Assembly (NCBI GenBank): GCA_031308135.1
Contig: JAHLJT010000631.1
Location: forward strand, 261,658,925 to 261,722,924
Direction of reading: 5' to 3'
Source: Acheta domesticus
Taxonomy: Eukaryota; Arthropoda; Insecta; Orthoptera; Gryllidae
DNA: 64,000 nucleotides
Part shown: positions 1 through 10,724 of the stretch, in pieces
How positions within the stretch are numbered: the stretch's first letter is position 1
How the letters are laid out: every line of letters begins with the position of its first letter
Program-made: the position numbers and the translations under genes
The notes under the pieces: generated by a model
The model's database searches: none
The model's input: the letters and a program-made list of their open reading frames with translations, nothing else
Told to the model about the DNA's origin: nothing

Positions 1-806
1 CAGATATTACACAGAAATTATTTTAACGTAAAGTACATTTTAAAAATGTCTTTATTTCTGGCAAGGCAATATCATTTTCAACTTCTTTTCAACTTAATTT
101 TCTTATATCGTCGAATTCTTAACTTACATTTATCCTTATTTGACATTTTGAATAATGTGTATAGTTTTGTACACATGAACATTTTACAGCAAAGTATGGA
201 TCTTGACTGAAGACTCATTGTATTACCGATGTAGTTGTGCTCTATTGGAATATATTTCCAACGCATTTTGAGGGCAATTAGGTTATCATATTCTGTAGCA
301 TTACGCATGCTTGCTTACGTATTACGCAAGATGAAAATCTTTTAATCCAGAAGAAAAGAGAGAAATTGTGTTAGTTATACTCTAATAAGTATTGCCAATA
401 CAGTTTGTTATCTTTCGTGCTCAGAGCAATTCATACGTTTCAGTATTTTGCCTACTGTCCTGATATTCTATGCCACCTAAATTCTGACACGAAGTTATAT
501 GTATAGATTATGAGTCACATCCCATTCTCACATTGGAAGGATGTGGTGATGATGCAACGATAAAAGGAATTGCGTTTTCATCTTAAAGGCAGGGACTTGC
601 CAGGTGTATGAAATTCATGTACTCGAGCGTAACAAGTTAGAAAAGCTTCACAGGTAGAGGATTCAAATAACCGTAAGACCGCTTCAAGGCATGATGAATG
701 ACGCTTAGCGAATATCACGAGAAATGCAAAGAGAAAGGTTGCCATAACAGACACTCGCAGCCTGTGGACCAGACATTTTTAGGTGACGCTCAACAATTAA
801 TTTTGA
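1..806. other. Unassigned AT-rich DNA left of the 138-bp array
   Basis: No P450 exon, RNA gene or transposon ends recognised. Because the P450 exon at 4121 begins with an incomplete codon and no earlier exon is visible here, this is probably part of the same long intron. That is inference. Confidence 0.5.
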
Positions 807-819
807 ATGTGGTGTGTTC

Positions 820-3800
820 ATGGTGGCTGGCGATCTACACGTGGCCGCCCCCACCACCACCTCCAGCACCCTATGCTACCTCAGCCTATTTCAGATAGAG
901 AGCACGTGAACGGTGCTTATCGGTGGGAATATTTTGTTTGCAGAGAAGCAGCTGCAACTGGTGGCTGGCGACCTGCTCGTGGCCGCCCCCACCACCACCT
1001 CCAGCACCCTATGCCACCACAGCCTATTTCACATAGAGAGCACGTTAAAGCTGCTTATCGGTGGGAATATTTTGTTTGCAGACAAGCAGCTGCAACTGGT
1101 GGCTGGCGACCTGCTCGTGGCCGCCCCCACCACCACCTCCAGCACCCTATGCCACCCCAGCCTATTTCAGATAGAGAGCACGTGAAAGGTGCTTGTAAAT
1201 GGGAATATTTTGTTCGCAGACAAGCAGCTGCAACTGGTGGCTGGCGACCTGCTCGTGGCCGCCCCCACCACCACCTCCAGCACCCTATGCCACCACAGCC
1301 TATTTCACATAGAGAGCACGTGAAAGGTGCTTGTAAATGGGAATATTTTGTTCGCAGACAAGCAGCTGCAACTGGTGGCTGGCGACCTGCTCGTGGCCGC
1401 CCCCACCACCACCTCCAGCACCCTATGCCACCACAGCCTATTTCACATAGAGAGCACGTTAAAGCTGCTTATCGGTGGGAATATTTTGTTTGCAGACAAG
1501 CAGCTGCAACTGGTGGCTGGCGACCTGCTCGTGGCCGCCCCCACCACCACCTCCAGCACCCTATGCCACCACAGCCTATTACACATAGAGAGCACGTGAA
1601 AGCTGCTTATCGGTGGGAATATTTTGTTTGCAGACAAGCAGCTGCAACTGGTGGCTGGCGACCTGCTCGTGGCCGCCCCCACCACCACCTCCAGCACCCT
1701 ATTCTACCCCAGCCTATTTCACATAGAGAGCACGTTAAAGCTGCTTATCGGTGGGAATATTTTGTTTGCAGACAAGCAGCTGCAACTGGTGGCTGGCGAC
1801 CTGCTCGTGTCCGCCCCCACCACCACCTCCAGCACCCTATGCCACCACAGCCTATTTCACATAGAGAGCACGTGAAAGCTGCTTATCGGTGGGAATATTT
1901 TGTTTGCAGAGAAGCAGCTGCAACTGGTGGCTGGCGACCTGCTCGTGGCCGCCCCCACCACCACCTCCAGCACCCTATGCCACCACAGCCTATTTCACAT
2001 AGAGAGCACGTTAAAGCTGCTTATCGGTGGGAATATTTTGTTTGCAGACAAGCAGCTGCAACTGGTGGCTGGCGACCTGCTCGTGGCCGCCCCCACCACC
2101 ACCTCCAGCACCCTATGCCACCACAGCCTATTACACATAGAGAGCACGTGAAAGCTGCTTATCGGTGGGAATATTTTGTTTGCAGACAAGCAGCTGCAAC
2201 TGGTGGCTGGCGACCTGCTCGTGGCCGCCCCCACCACCACCTCCAGCACCCTATTCTACCCCAGCCTATTTCACATAGAGAGCACGTTAAAGCTGCTTAT
2301 CGGTGGGAATATTTTGTTTGCAGGCAAGCAGCTGCAACTGGTGGCTGGCGACCTGCTCGTGTCCGCCCCCACCACCACCTCCAGCACCCTATGCCACCAC
2401 AGCCTATTTCACATAGAGAGCACGTGAAAGCTGCTTATCGGTGGGAATATTTTGTTTGCAGAGAAGCAGCTGCAACTGGTGGCTGGCGACCTGCTCGTGG
2501 CCGCCCCCACCACCACCTCCAGCACCCTATGCCACCACAGCCTATTTCACATAGAGAGCACGTGAAAGCTGCTTATCGGTGGGAATATTTTGTTTGCAGA
2601 CAAGCAGCTGCAACTGGTGGCTGGCGACCTGCTCGTGGCCGCCCCCACCACCACCTCCAGCACCCTATTCTACCCCAGCCTATTTCACATAGAGAGCACG
2701 TTAAAGCTGCTTATCGGTGGGAATATTTTGTTTGCAGACAAGCAGCTGCAACTGGTGGCTGGCGACCTGCTCGTGTCCGCCCCCACCACCACCTCCAGCA
2801 CCCTATGCCACCACAGCCTATTTCACATAGAGAGCACGTGAAAGGTGCTTATCGGTGGGAATATTTTGTTTGCAGACAAGCAGCTGCAACTGGTGGCTGG
2901 CGACCTGCTCGTGGCCGCCCCCACCACCACCTCCAGCACCCTATGCCACCACAGCCTATTTCACATAGAGAGCACGTGAAAGCTGCTTATTGGTGGGAAT
3001 ATTTTGTTTGCAGAGAAGCAGCTGCAACTGGTGGCTGGCGACCTGCTCGTGGCCGCCCCCACCACCACCTCCAGCACCCTATGCCACCCCAGCATATTTC
3101 AGATAAAGAGCACGTGAAAGGTGCTTGTAAATGGGAATATTTTGTTCGCAGACAAGCAGCTGCAACTGGTGGCTGGCGACCTGCTCGTGGCCGCCCCCAC
3201 CACCACCTCCAGCGCCCTATGCCACCACAGCCTATTTCACATAGAGAGCACGTGAACGGTGCTTATCGGTGGGAATATTTTGTTCGCAGACAAGCAGCTG
3301 CAACTGGTGGCTGGCGACCTGCTCGTGGCCGCCCCCACCACCACCTCCAGCACCCTATGCCACCACAGCCTATTTCACATAGAGAGCACGTGAAAGGTGC
3401 TTATCGGTGGGAATATTTTGTTCGCAGACAAGCAGCTGCAACTGGTGGCTGGCGACCTGCTCGTGGCCGCCCCCACCACCACCTCCAGCACCCTATGTCA
3501 CCCCAGCCTATTTCAGATAGAGAGCAAGTTAAAGATGCTTATCGGTGGGAATCTTTTGTTTGCAGACAAGCAGCTGCAACTGGTGGCTGGCGACCTGCTC
3601 GTGGCCGCCCCCACCACCACCTCCAGCACCCTATTCTACCCCAGCCTATTTCACATAGAGAGCACGTGAAAGCTGCTTATCGGTGGGAATATTTTGTTCG
3701 CAGACAAGCAGCTGCAACTGGTGGCTGGCGACCTGCTCGTGGCCGCCCCCACCACCACCTCCAGCACCCTATGCTACCTCAGCATATTTCACATAGAGAG

Positions 3801-4175
3801 CACGTGAAAGCTGCTTATCGGTGGGAATAATTTTGTTCGCAGACAAGCAGCTGCAACTGGTGGCTGGCGACCTGCTCGTGGCCGCCCCCACCACCACCTC
3901 CAGCACCCTATGCTACCTCAGCATATTTCACATAGAGAGCACGTGAAAGCTGCTTATCGGTGGGAATAATTTTGTTCGCAGACAAGCAGCTGCAACTGGT
4001 GGCTGGCGACCTGCTCGTGGCCGCCCCCACCACCACCTCCAGCACCCTATGCTACCTCAGCATATTTCACATAGAGAGCACGTGAAAGCTGCTTATCGGT
4101 GGGAATAATTTTGTTCGCAGACAAGCAGCTGCAACTGGTGGCTGGCGACCTGCTCGTGGCCGCCCCCACCACCAC
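820..4175 (+). repeat. 138-bp minisatellite derived from a P450 intron/exon boundary
   Basis: About 25 head-to-tail units. The landmark GCTGCAACTGG recurs at 951 and every 138 bp to 3711, then at 3850, 3989 and 4128 (139-bp units with one extra A before the acceptor). The first unit, near 820, is degenerate and lacks the acceptor. Each full unit holds a 3' splice-site-like stretch (T-rich tract ending TTTGCAG or TTCGCAG), then sequence encoding [20 protein letters not shown], then about 70 bp of non-exon sequence that usually includes CACGTG. The final unit is continuous with the real P450 exon at 4121. Since 138 is 46 codons, frames stay open across units; one frame runs 1007 codons (807-3830). 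I read that as a by-product of the period, because differences between units change amino acids freely. Confidence 0.95.
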
Positions 4176-4301
4176 GTCGAGCACGCTGACGTTCGCGGTG
4201 CGGGCGCTGCTGCACCACCCGGAGGTGCAGCGCCGCAGCCAGGAGGAGCTGGACCGCGTGGTGGGCAGGGACCGCCTGCCAACGCTCGACGACCGCTTCA
4301 A
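4121..4301 (+). CDS. P450 exon: I-helix
   Basis: The acceptor TTCGCAG ends at 4120. The exon starts with two bases of a split codon and ends after two bases (AA) before donor GTGAGG at 4302. It encodes [20 protein letters not shown] onward to LPTLDDRF. 56 of its 59 whole codons end in G or C. If the preceding exon supplies G, the first residue is Asp. Confidence 0.88.
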
Positions 4302-7300
4302 GTGAGGGCGCGCGCAGCTTGGATTTTGGGAGGAGACAAATGTTTCCATCCAATGCATTTTAATAACTATAAAATATATCCTAATTAATGGATGAATATA
4401 ATAAATTTTCTGAACAATACGAAATTAGTCTTAGATTAGTAATTAGATTTTGATTATTGGATTTGGAAATTATTCCATTCCTCCCTATCACTAGCAGGGA
4501 AATTTATGAAATCAATTAGAGAATAAAATTTAAAGTATTAATTAATGGCTACCACTAAATACAAAAGGTTTTTAATTTTTAAAATTTTTGCAGTTTTTAA
4601 TGAAGTATGTTTTTAACTGTGTATTTCTATTTAAAGATTTGAAAATGAAATATAGTCTCAAAAAGTAATTTTTTTTATTAATAAAAATAATTTAATAATT
4701 TGGATATTTTTTTGAAGTGAAGGAGGATTATTTTTTACATGACGCTAAATATTTTTATTTCATAATTTTATCATTAGTTTAGTTAGTTAGTTTAGTTTTG
4801 TTAATGCCTTATTTTACGTGGCGAGACTCTTCATTCATTGTAAACAAGAAAATAGAACAATTACAATGTATTTCTCCTTTTTCTGATGGATAGAAGAAAA
4901 TCGTGTCTATCAGTACAGTACGTATTTAAATTTCTTTCTTTTTGCGATGCACTGTTAACAGCGTTTGGATCGAAAAATATTGATAAATATACATTTCTGT
5001 CCTCACAGCTTACCTTACACAGAAGCAATAATCAGGGAGACGTTACGATACAACACATTGCTTCCCTTGGCACTGCCACATTTAGCCGCAGAAGACACCA
5101 CTCTGGGAGGATACGACATTCCTAAGGTAGTCGCTCTTTCTTTCTCGTGCACTTAAAAGTTATTGCGATCATTATAAAAGACTGGAAAAACCCGGCAGGC
5201 GTTGTTCTGCTCTTGATCTCCCTCTTTCCCCTCGTATGTCCTTTTCTCACTGTTTCTCTCTTTCTCCCTCCCGCACCTTGTCCCTGTCTGTCTCTGCCGC
5301 TCTCTGTCCCTCTCATTCACATTTAAGTGCAGATTCTGCACATCACTGAGGAGGTGAGGTATTATCGGGAAGCGCCGGACCAGCAAATATGTAATAGAAT
5401 GTTCAAGAAAGCTTAATCCTGTAGATTACGGTGCGGGAAACGTTTATTTGAGGCCGAAGGCGCAGGAAACGTATCTCGCACCGTAATCTACAGGATTAAT
5501 TCTACAGGATTAATCCTTTAGGAGTTATTTAACAATATAGATTAAAAATCCTGCCGAATGTGTTGCGGGTTGCATTTGACATAAATATTTATTTTTGTTC
5601 TACAGCGCCATATAGTGGTGTTACGACAGATTTAACAGCACTTAGAGATAGAATATTTCAAACTTTTTAACGAATTATAATACTGTATACATAATTTATT
5701 AAAATTAAACGCAGTTTAACGAAGTATGCTGTGACGAATATGAAGGTTTGATTTGATATGAATTGTCTTATTTTACGTGGCGAGACTCAGGCCATAAGGC
5801 CTGCTCTTCCGTCTGACCACGCAAATTTCGCAACGCTCCTTTCACCAACTAGCAGAGAAAGGTCAGTCTCTGGCACCAAAATGAAGGTTCTCGAAGAATA
5901 CCTTTTGAATTTAGTTTGTGTGAAACCCCTACTACCTAAGTTCTTGTTTGAATACCTTCCCAAATTTCGGTCTGTCTTCTTCAATTACAATGTAGGCGTT
6001 CGGCATTTTCGACACTAGAGAGCTAGGTCGACTTCAGCCGCTGTGTCTAGGAGGAAGGGTTCCTTTGGTCGGAAAAATATAATTTCCCCAAGTGACTTAA
6101 TAATGTGTTATGGGAATTCCGATGTGGTATTGTTGACGTAATTAAATGAAGAAATAATGGGAGTCATTTCCGTCAATTTAAAATATTTATTTAGAGAGCC
6201 GGTTTTCGACGGCTTTGCCGGCCCCATCAGTCTTTTTGTATCATTAGTTCGGACACTGGCTGGTATATGAGACAGTCTCCCGACATTTGCCACATCCAAT
6301 AACTACCAATGCGCTAGTCAAATAGGATAGAAGTGAAATTATGATTCAATTTATTTTAAATAATATTTCTCTAAATATTAGAATTACTTCTAATAAAATA
6401 AATAAAAACTGAGAAGCAGAATATAATATTAAATACAATTTTAATGTACACAATCGAACGAAACATTTACTATAAAGATTCTCAATGATTAATGAAGTGT
6501 CAATACTTATTTTATACTCTTCTCTGTGATTGGTCAAGAACCTGTATCATAATGAAAACTGTTTGGTGATGAGTATCATTATGCAACGGATTGCAGCCAT
6601 CAAATGACAGAATTATACAATGGTAGTAGAACAAAATGCAACTTTGTGCACCTATACGAAATGGCCTTGAATTGGAATTTCACCAGCATATTTAATTGTT
6701 TGGAAACCTTCCTAGCGGCTAGTTCCCGCGCTACTAAAGGTGCTGGTGAATTTCAAATTCAAGGCCATTTCGTGTAGATGCACAAAGTTACATTTTATTT
6801 AATTGGAATAATTCATTTATCTTGTAATATATTTTGCATTAGTCTCAATTTTCCACTTAAAATTAACGATTTTCGAGCAAATTGTGGACTGTACAAACAA
6901 TACAGTTACCAACTGTATGTGAGGTAGTGCTGCATCACGAACGAGTGTGGAATGAACTATCGAATAATACTGATAACTATTTGTCTCCTAGAATACAATC
7001 GTCATCTGCAACTTGCATGCTATTCATCATGACAAAGAGCTATGGGGTGACCCACAGAATTTCCGGCCAGAACGGTTTCTGGACGATCATGGCAAACTGA
7101 AAAGGGACATCACTTTGCCATTTGGAACAGGTAAGTAGCCATCAATCTCATTGGACATTTTAAGATACATAACATGTAGGTATTGAAAATTGATAAAATA
7201 ATTACAAAACTATATTTTGTTTATACGAATTTTAATGAGAATGCTTAACTGAAGAGTTCTAAATGCCAATGCCCTTGAACTTTTACTATATCAAGAAGTT

Positions 7301-7514
7301 GGCATTGTTTTTCAAATATTCGTAGTGTGCAAATTAGTTGGGTCCTCACAAATTTTGCCAATTTAGGATTGATGCCTTCTTCGTCAGATAACATAATTAT
7401 TTTAAATATTAATCTTATCATGTACTAATAACATTAAGCCATCTGTGTATTTTGAAATGAATTCAACTTTCAGATGATGAAGCACAAGATGCACTATTCA
7501 TTTATCCTTATTGC

Positions 7515-7551
<37 letters not shown>

Positions 7552-7811
7552 GTTATTATTAATTATTATTGCTATTGTTGAAAGAAAGAAAGCCCCGCCC
7601 ACGTAATTTTCGCACGTTTTGCGTAGGAAAGCGCCTGTGTCCCGGGGAGACCTTCTCGCGGCAAGGCATGTTCGTTGTACTCGCTGCGCTGTTGCAAAAC
7701 TTCAACATGGAACCAAAAGATCGCAGCACTTTGCCACCAATCGACCACGCAATTAACGGACTGTCCCTCACTCCAAACTTCATGTGGGTGCGTATGATCC
7801 CCCGTGACTGA
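4121..7811 (+). CDS. Cytochrome P450 (CYP2-clan-like), C-terminal four exons
   Basis: Haem-thiolate monooxygenase, expected on the endoplasmic reticulum membrane and reduced by NADPH-P450 reductase; substrate unknown. Four exons join in frame: 4121-4301, 5009-5126, 6992-7130 and 7627-7811, with GT/AG borders and matching phases (1, 2, 0, 1). Together they give about 207 residues, the C-terminal 40% of a P450. Visible motifs in order: I-helix ([11 protein letters not shown]), HHPEVQRR and the conserved [12 protein letters not shown] stretch, NLPYTEA with K-helix [18 protein letters not shown] (PERF), and haem loop [11 protein letters not shown] with the cysteine ligand. These patterns are those of insect CYP2-clan P450s (the group with CYP15, 18, 303-306); I cannot choose a family. 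The N-terminal anchor and upstream exons are outside the window. Odd points: the I-helix lacks the usual acidic residue, exon one is extremely GC-rich, and its start is amplified into the upstream array. It could be a pseudogene, but these exons are unbroken. Confidence 0.92.
4302..5008 (+). other. P450 intron (707 bp)
   Basis: AT-rich. Near 4803-4830 it holds a roughly 27-bp piece matching the 3' end of SINE family A (CTTATTTTACGTGGCGAGAC), in minus orientation. No other structure seen. Confidence 0.8.
5009..5126 (+). CDS. P450 exon: K-helix
   Basis: The acceptor CTCACAG ends at 5008 and donor GTAGTC begins at 5127. The first base completes a codon (AAC, Asn) with the previous exon, giving [20 protein letters not shown] and ending GGYDIPK. 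The ETLR tetrad is the invariant ExxR of P450s. Confidence 0.92.
5413..5514. repeat. Short inverted repeat starting and ending in TTAA
   Basis: Perfect 23-bp arms (5413-5435 and 5477-5499), each beginning at its outer end with TTAATCCTGTAGATTACGG, around a 41-bp loop. The last 14 bp of the right arm side (TCTACAGGATTAAT) is repeated directly at 5501-5514. Probably a tiny foldback element; family unknown. Confidence 0.75.
5757..5880 (-). mobile_element. SINE-A fragment (3' part)
   Basis: The plus strand begins with the tail complement (GAATTG, then CTTATTTTACGTGGCGAGAC) and matches the reverse complement of the 3' end of the full copy at 42742-43099, up to the segment ending CCAACTAGC. 5'-truncated. 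Confidence 0.75.
6632..6796. mobile_element. 165-bp foldback MITE
   Basis: Arms of about 57 bp (6632-6690 and 6739-6796) are inverted complements with only a few mismatches; both contain CGAAATGGCCTTGAATT or its near match. The central 48 bp is unique and there is no coding capacity. No obvious target-site duplication, so superfamily unknown. Confidence 0.8.
6992..7130 (+). CDS. P450 exon: PERF region
   Basis: The acceptor TCTCCTAG ends at 6991 and the strong donor GTAAGT begins at 7131. It starts in phase 0 with [19 protein letters not shown], continues [20 protein letters not shown] and ends LPFGT plus one base of the next Gly codon. Confidence 0.93.
7131..7626 (+). other. P450 intron (496 bp) with TTA microsatellite
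   Basis: AT-rich intron. 7510-7570 is a near-perfect (TTA)n tract lying about 60 bp before the acceptor of the terminal exon. Confidence 0.8.
7627..7811 (+). CDS. P450 terminal exon: haem-binding loop and stop
   Basis: The acceptor TTTTGCGTAG ends at 7626. It completes [11 protein letters not shown], then encodes [18 protein letters not shown] and the usual hydrophobic C-terminal strand, ending IPRD and TGA at 7809-7811. Confidence 0.93.
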
Positions 7812-9310
7812 TTGGGTGAACAGAGTGTGGATGCTTTGTTCAGTGGCCGTTTAGACATGACGCAATATGACAATCACTCGTCGCTTGAGAAATTGGTGCT
7901 ATTCGCTTCGAAGTAGATGCATTGAATGAACATTTTATAGTAAATTCCGCGAACAAAAATTTTCCTGAGATGTAAATTATCAAATTATGTAAGGTAAGGT
8001 ATTTTCCCAATACATTAGGTTCGAGAGTCATGGCTACGGCCTGATCATAACTAACATACAACAGTGCTTATGACAGACAGAGAAAAATAGCAAGGCAAAA
8101 CGAACCCTCGAAGTTCAAGAAGAACGCTATGGTTTCGTCTATCAATCAGTACAATTGTAACGGCAAGGTCAAGGGACGTAGCTTGAATTCGCGGTCAGTA
8201 AATTAAAATTGAGGAGGACTATCAAGTCACGCAAAATCATCGTTAAAATTTAAATTGTTGAATAAAAAATCATCATTTTTAGTAATTTAGAGATGTAAAT
8301 AGGACAAAAACGGTGATGTGTCCAGAAGAAATAGCTGAGGTGTTAGCGTAATGGGTCTGATCGTTTTGCGAGACAGCTAAGAACTCTGGGGAAGAGGTTT
8401 GCTTCTTTGCAGGTCGAATAGAGAATAGAACGGAATATATGGAAGACGTTTCACAATGTTTTATGGCTAACATTATTAGTAGATATTATCAGGATTTTAA
8501 TAAGAAAATGTACAAATGAGGGCATGTTATTAGATAATGTAATGAAAATCACACCCTAATTGTTTTACTTCGCATTTTAATTAATTTCCTTTTTCTCACA
8601 ACGAAATGGCCTTAAAGACAGCATGTTAGATCAATACATAGGTAAAGAGGCTTTCGATATTTAGCGTGCGACTGAAGGATGTTGTTATGTGAAAGTAAGA
8701 AAGTAAAATGGATGACGTTAAATACTTGCATGATTTGCGAGAGGTTATTGGTGACGATAAATAGGAACATTATACTTTATGTGATAATCTGTAGACAATT
8801 AATTTTGAAAATGACCATCTTTTTTTCTGATGCGATGACCGAAACGATGGCCATGGACACCAAAGGGTCTTCAGAATAAAATGTACCTGCAATATATTGT
8901 TATTTAGTTATCAAGGTTAGATATCCGATTTGGATTCAATGGCAATATTACAAAGGAATATTTCATGTATCTCTTTAGTATTAATTGATATTTACTCCTG
9001 TAATATCTAAGGAATGTTTTAGAGAAATATCACTAATAATATTGTTGTAAAATTAACAAATATTGAACTGATTTATACGTATTGAATGAAGAGTAAAATG
9101 TATTGTAATACGAAAATAATAAAATGTACTGCAATGCCATTTGCATTTGATTGCTACTTCTTAAACCACTGACTGTAATATTTTTTTGTTCCAAGAATCA
9201 TAATATGGTTATTTCTGAAATATATTTTGTTTGTGTTATGTTCTGGTTTTACGTAATCTTAAATATACACAAAACACAGTTTTTAGGTAACGTCTAAAAT
9301 GTACTGAAAT
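7812..9310 (+). other. P450 3' flank with possible polyadenylation signals
   Basis: AATAAA occurs at 8261-8266 and 8875-8880, either of which could end the P450 transcript. Nothing else is recognised here. Confidence 0.35.
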
Positions 9311-9314
9311 AAGA

Positions 9315-9510
9315 CTTTTAGCCTCGCTGATGACCAAGGTCTCCAAGGGCATTTGGAGTTTGTGCGACGGGTCGTTGGTTCAAGCCCCCAGATGAACATT
9401 TAAGTGTGTCTGTGGTATGGTGAGCCGCCCCCGCCCCCTACATGCACCATCCTTCCCATTCTTACTACTCCTAATTGTTGTCATTTTTTATTTTATTTTA
9501 TTTTACATTT
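9315..9510 (+). mobile_element. SINE-like element with tRNA-type promoter boxes
   Basis: A TAGCCTCGCTG stretch resembles an A box and GGTTCAAGCCCC (about 9377-9388) is a good B box. A TTTTA-rich tail lies at 9485-9507. No cloverleaf suggests a working tRNA. Single copy in the window, so the call is tentative. Confidence 0.4.
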
Positions 9511-10400
9511 TCTCATACAGCGAGGCAAGGGCTTTAAAAGAGTAAATAGAACTCCAACTTAGGTCGCGTTGTGCTAAAGGTTACAAACAGTAGAGCGACG
9601 ATATTCCCATTGCATACCTCAATAATAAATAATTATTAAATGCGATGAAAATGGGAAAATTGGGGGTATAGGTTACAATTACAGGAAGAAAAAAGTTACA
9701 GAAAGTAAGTTTGGGAAATCATGTGCTTCTCTTTAGGGCAGTTTAAATTTATATTTTGGGAACCTAGATTTCATTCCTCGGCATTGGTTGTAGGTTTCTC
9801 GTAGGTTGAATGTGGAAGTTGCTGAGTAGGATAATAAGGAAAGGAACACTTATTTGATTGGAGTGTGAAGAACAAACTCACTATGAAGTTGTTTGTTTCA
9901 TACGTGTCAATGCTCGTTTACGGCATTGCGAAGGATTTTAATTTGGGTGTTAAAGCATTTTTATATTCAAATTACTTATGCTTTAACACCCCCTATTTCT
10001 TTTTCTTTTGTTTCATTTCACAAAATGTTAATTCTGTTTTTTAAATTAATTGTAATCTGCCATTCCTAATGTTAATCTCTTGTTTTAACTGTTTAATTAA
10101 TTGTTTGCTATTTTCTTGTACTAGAAAACTGATTATGGCTAAGCCATCGAAAGCTGCTCTTGTTGAAATACATAACATCGTTGGCAAAGACAACACCTGT
10201 GATCATTTAATTTTAATTTGGAGCGTTTTACGTAGCGAAGAGAATTCAAATGTGCTACTTGGGCGAAAAGGCTGATTTCCTTTCGTATCACGAACGTTTT
10301 TAAATGTTTGGTTTCAATTACAGTAATGTAGTACACCTGAAGACACTATCAACATTGACACACGGTCGATATTTTTATATCGTACACATCAGTACAGTAT
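9511..10400. other. Unassigned AT-rich DNA
   Basis: No coding, repeat or RNA signal that I can support. Confidence 0.5.
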
Positions 10401-10681
10401 AACCCAGCGTAGCAAACTCTAATTCACATAGACACGTTGAGGAAAACTGTGGCTATAGTCTACCAGATTTTATAGCAAGTTGTAGATACAGAGGGAAACG
10501 ACTTAACCGAAATCCTTCAACAAGGTTTTTGCAACTCTGCTAACCCAGCGTTGCAAACTCTAATTCACATAGACACGTTGAGGAAAAATGTGGCTATAGT
10601 CTACCAGATTTTATAGCAAGTTGTAGATACAGAGGGAAACGACTTAACCGAAATCCTTCTACAAGTTTATTGCAACTCTGC
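10401..10681. repeat. Tandem duplication, two 141-bp units
   Basis: Units start at 10401 and 10542 (AACCCAGCG...) and are nearly identical, with only a few substitutions. Low divergence implies a recent duplication. Confidence 0.9.
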
Positions 10682-10724
10682 TTTTTTTTGATAACTATAT
10701 TTCAAGTCAAAACCGCAATAAAGT

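Larger units (their letters stand above)
5127..6991 (+). other. P450 intron (1865 bp) with small transposon debris
   Basis: Contains a short foldback (5413-5499), a truncated SINE-A on the minus strand (5757-5880) and a 165-bp foldback MITE (6632-6796), described separately. The rest is AT-rich and unassigned. Confidence 0.8.

Noticed and set aside
820..4175. CRISPR array
   Set aside because: Units are contiguous 138-bp tandem repeats without unique spacers, and the organism is eukaryotic.
9315..9400. Functional tRNA gene
   Set aside because: A good B box but no foldable acceptor and anticodon stems; better explained as a SINE head. The same holds for the heads at 18843-19045, 42742 and 56800.
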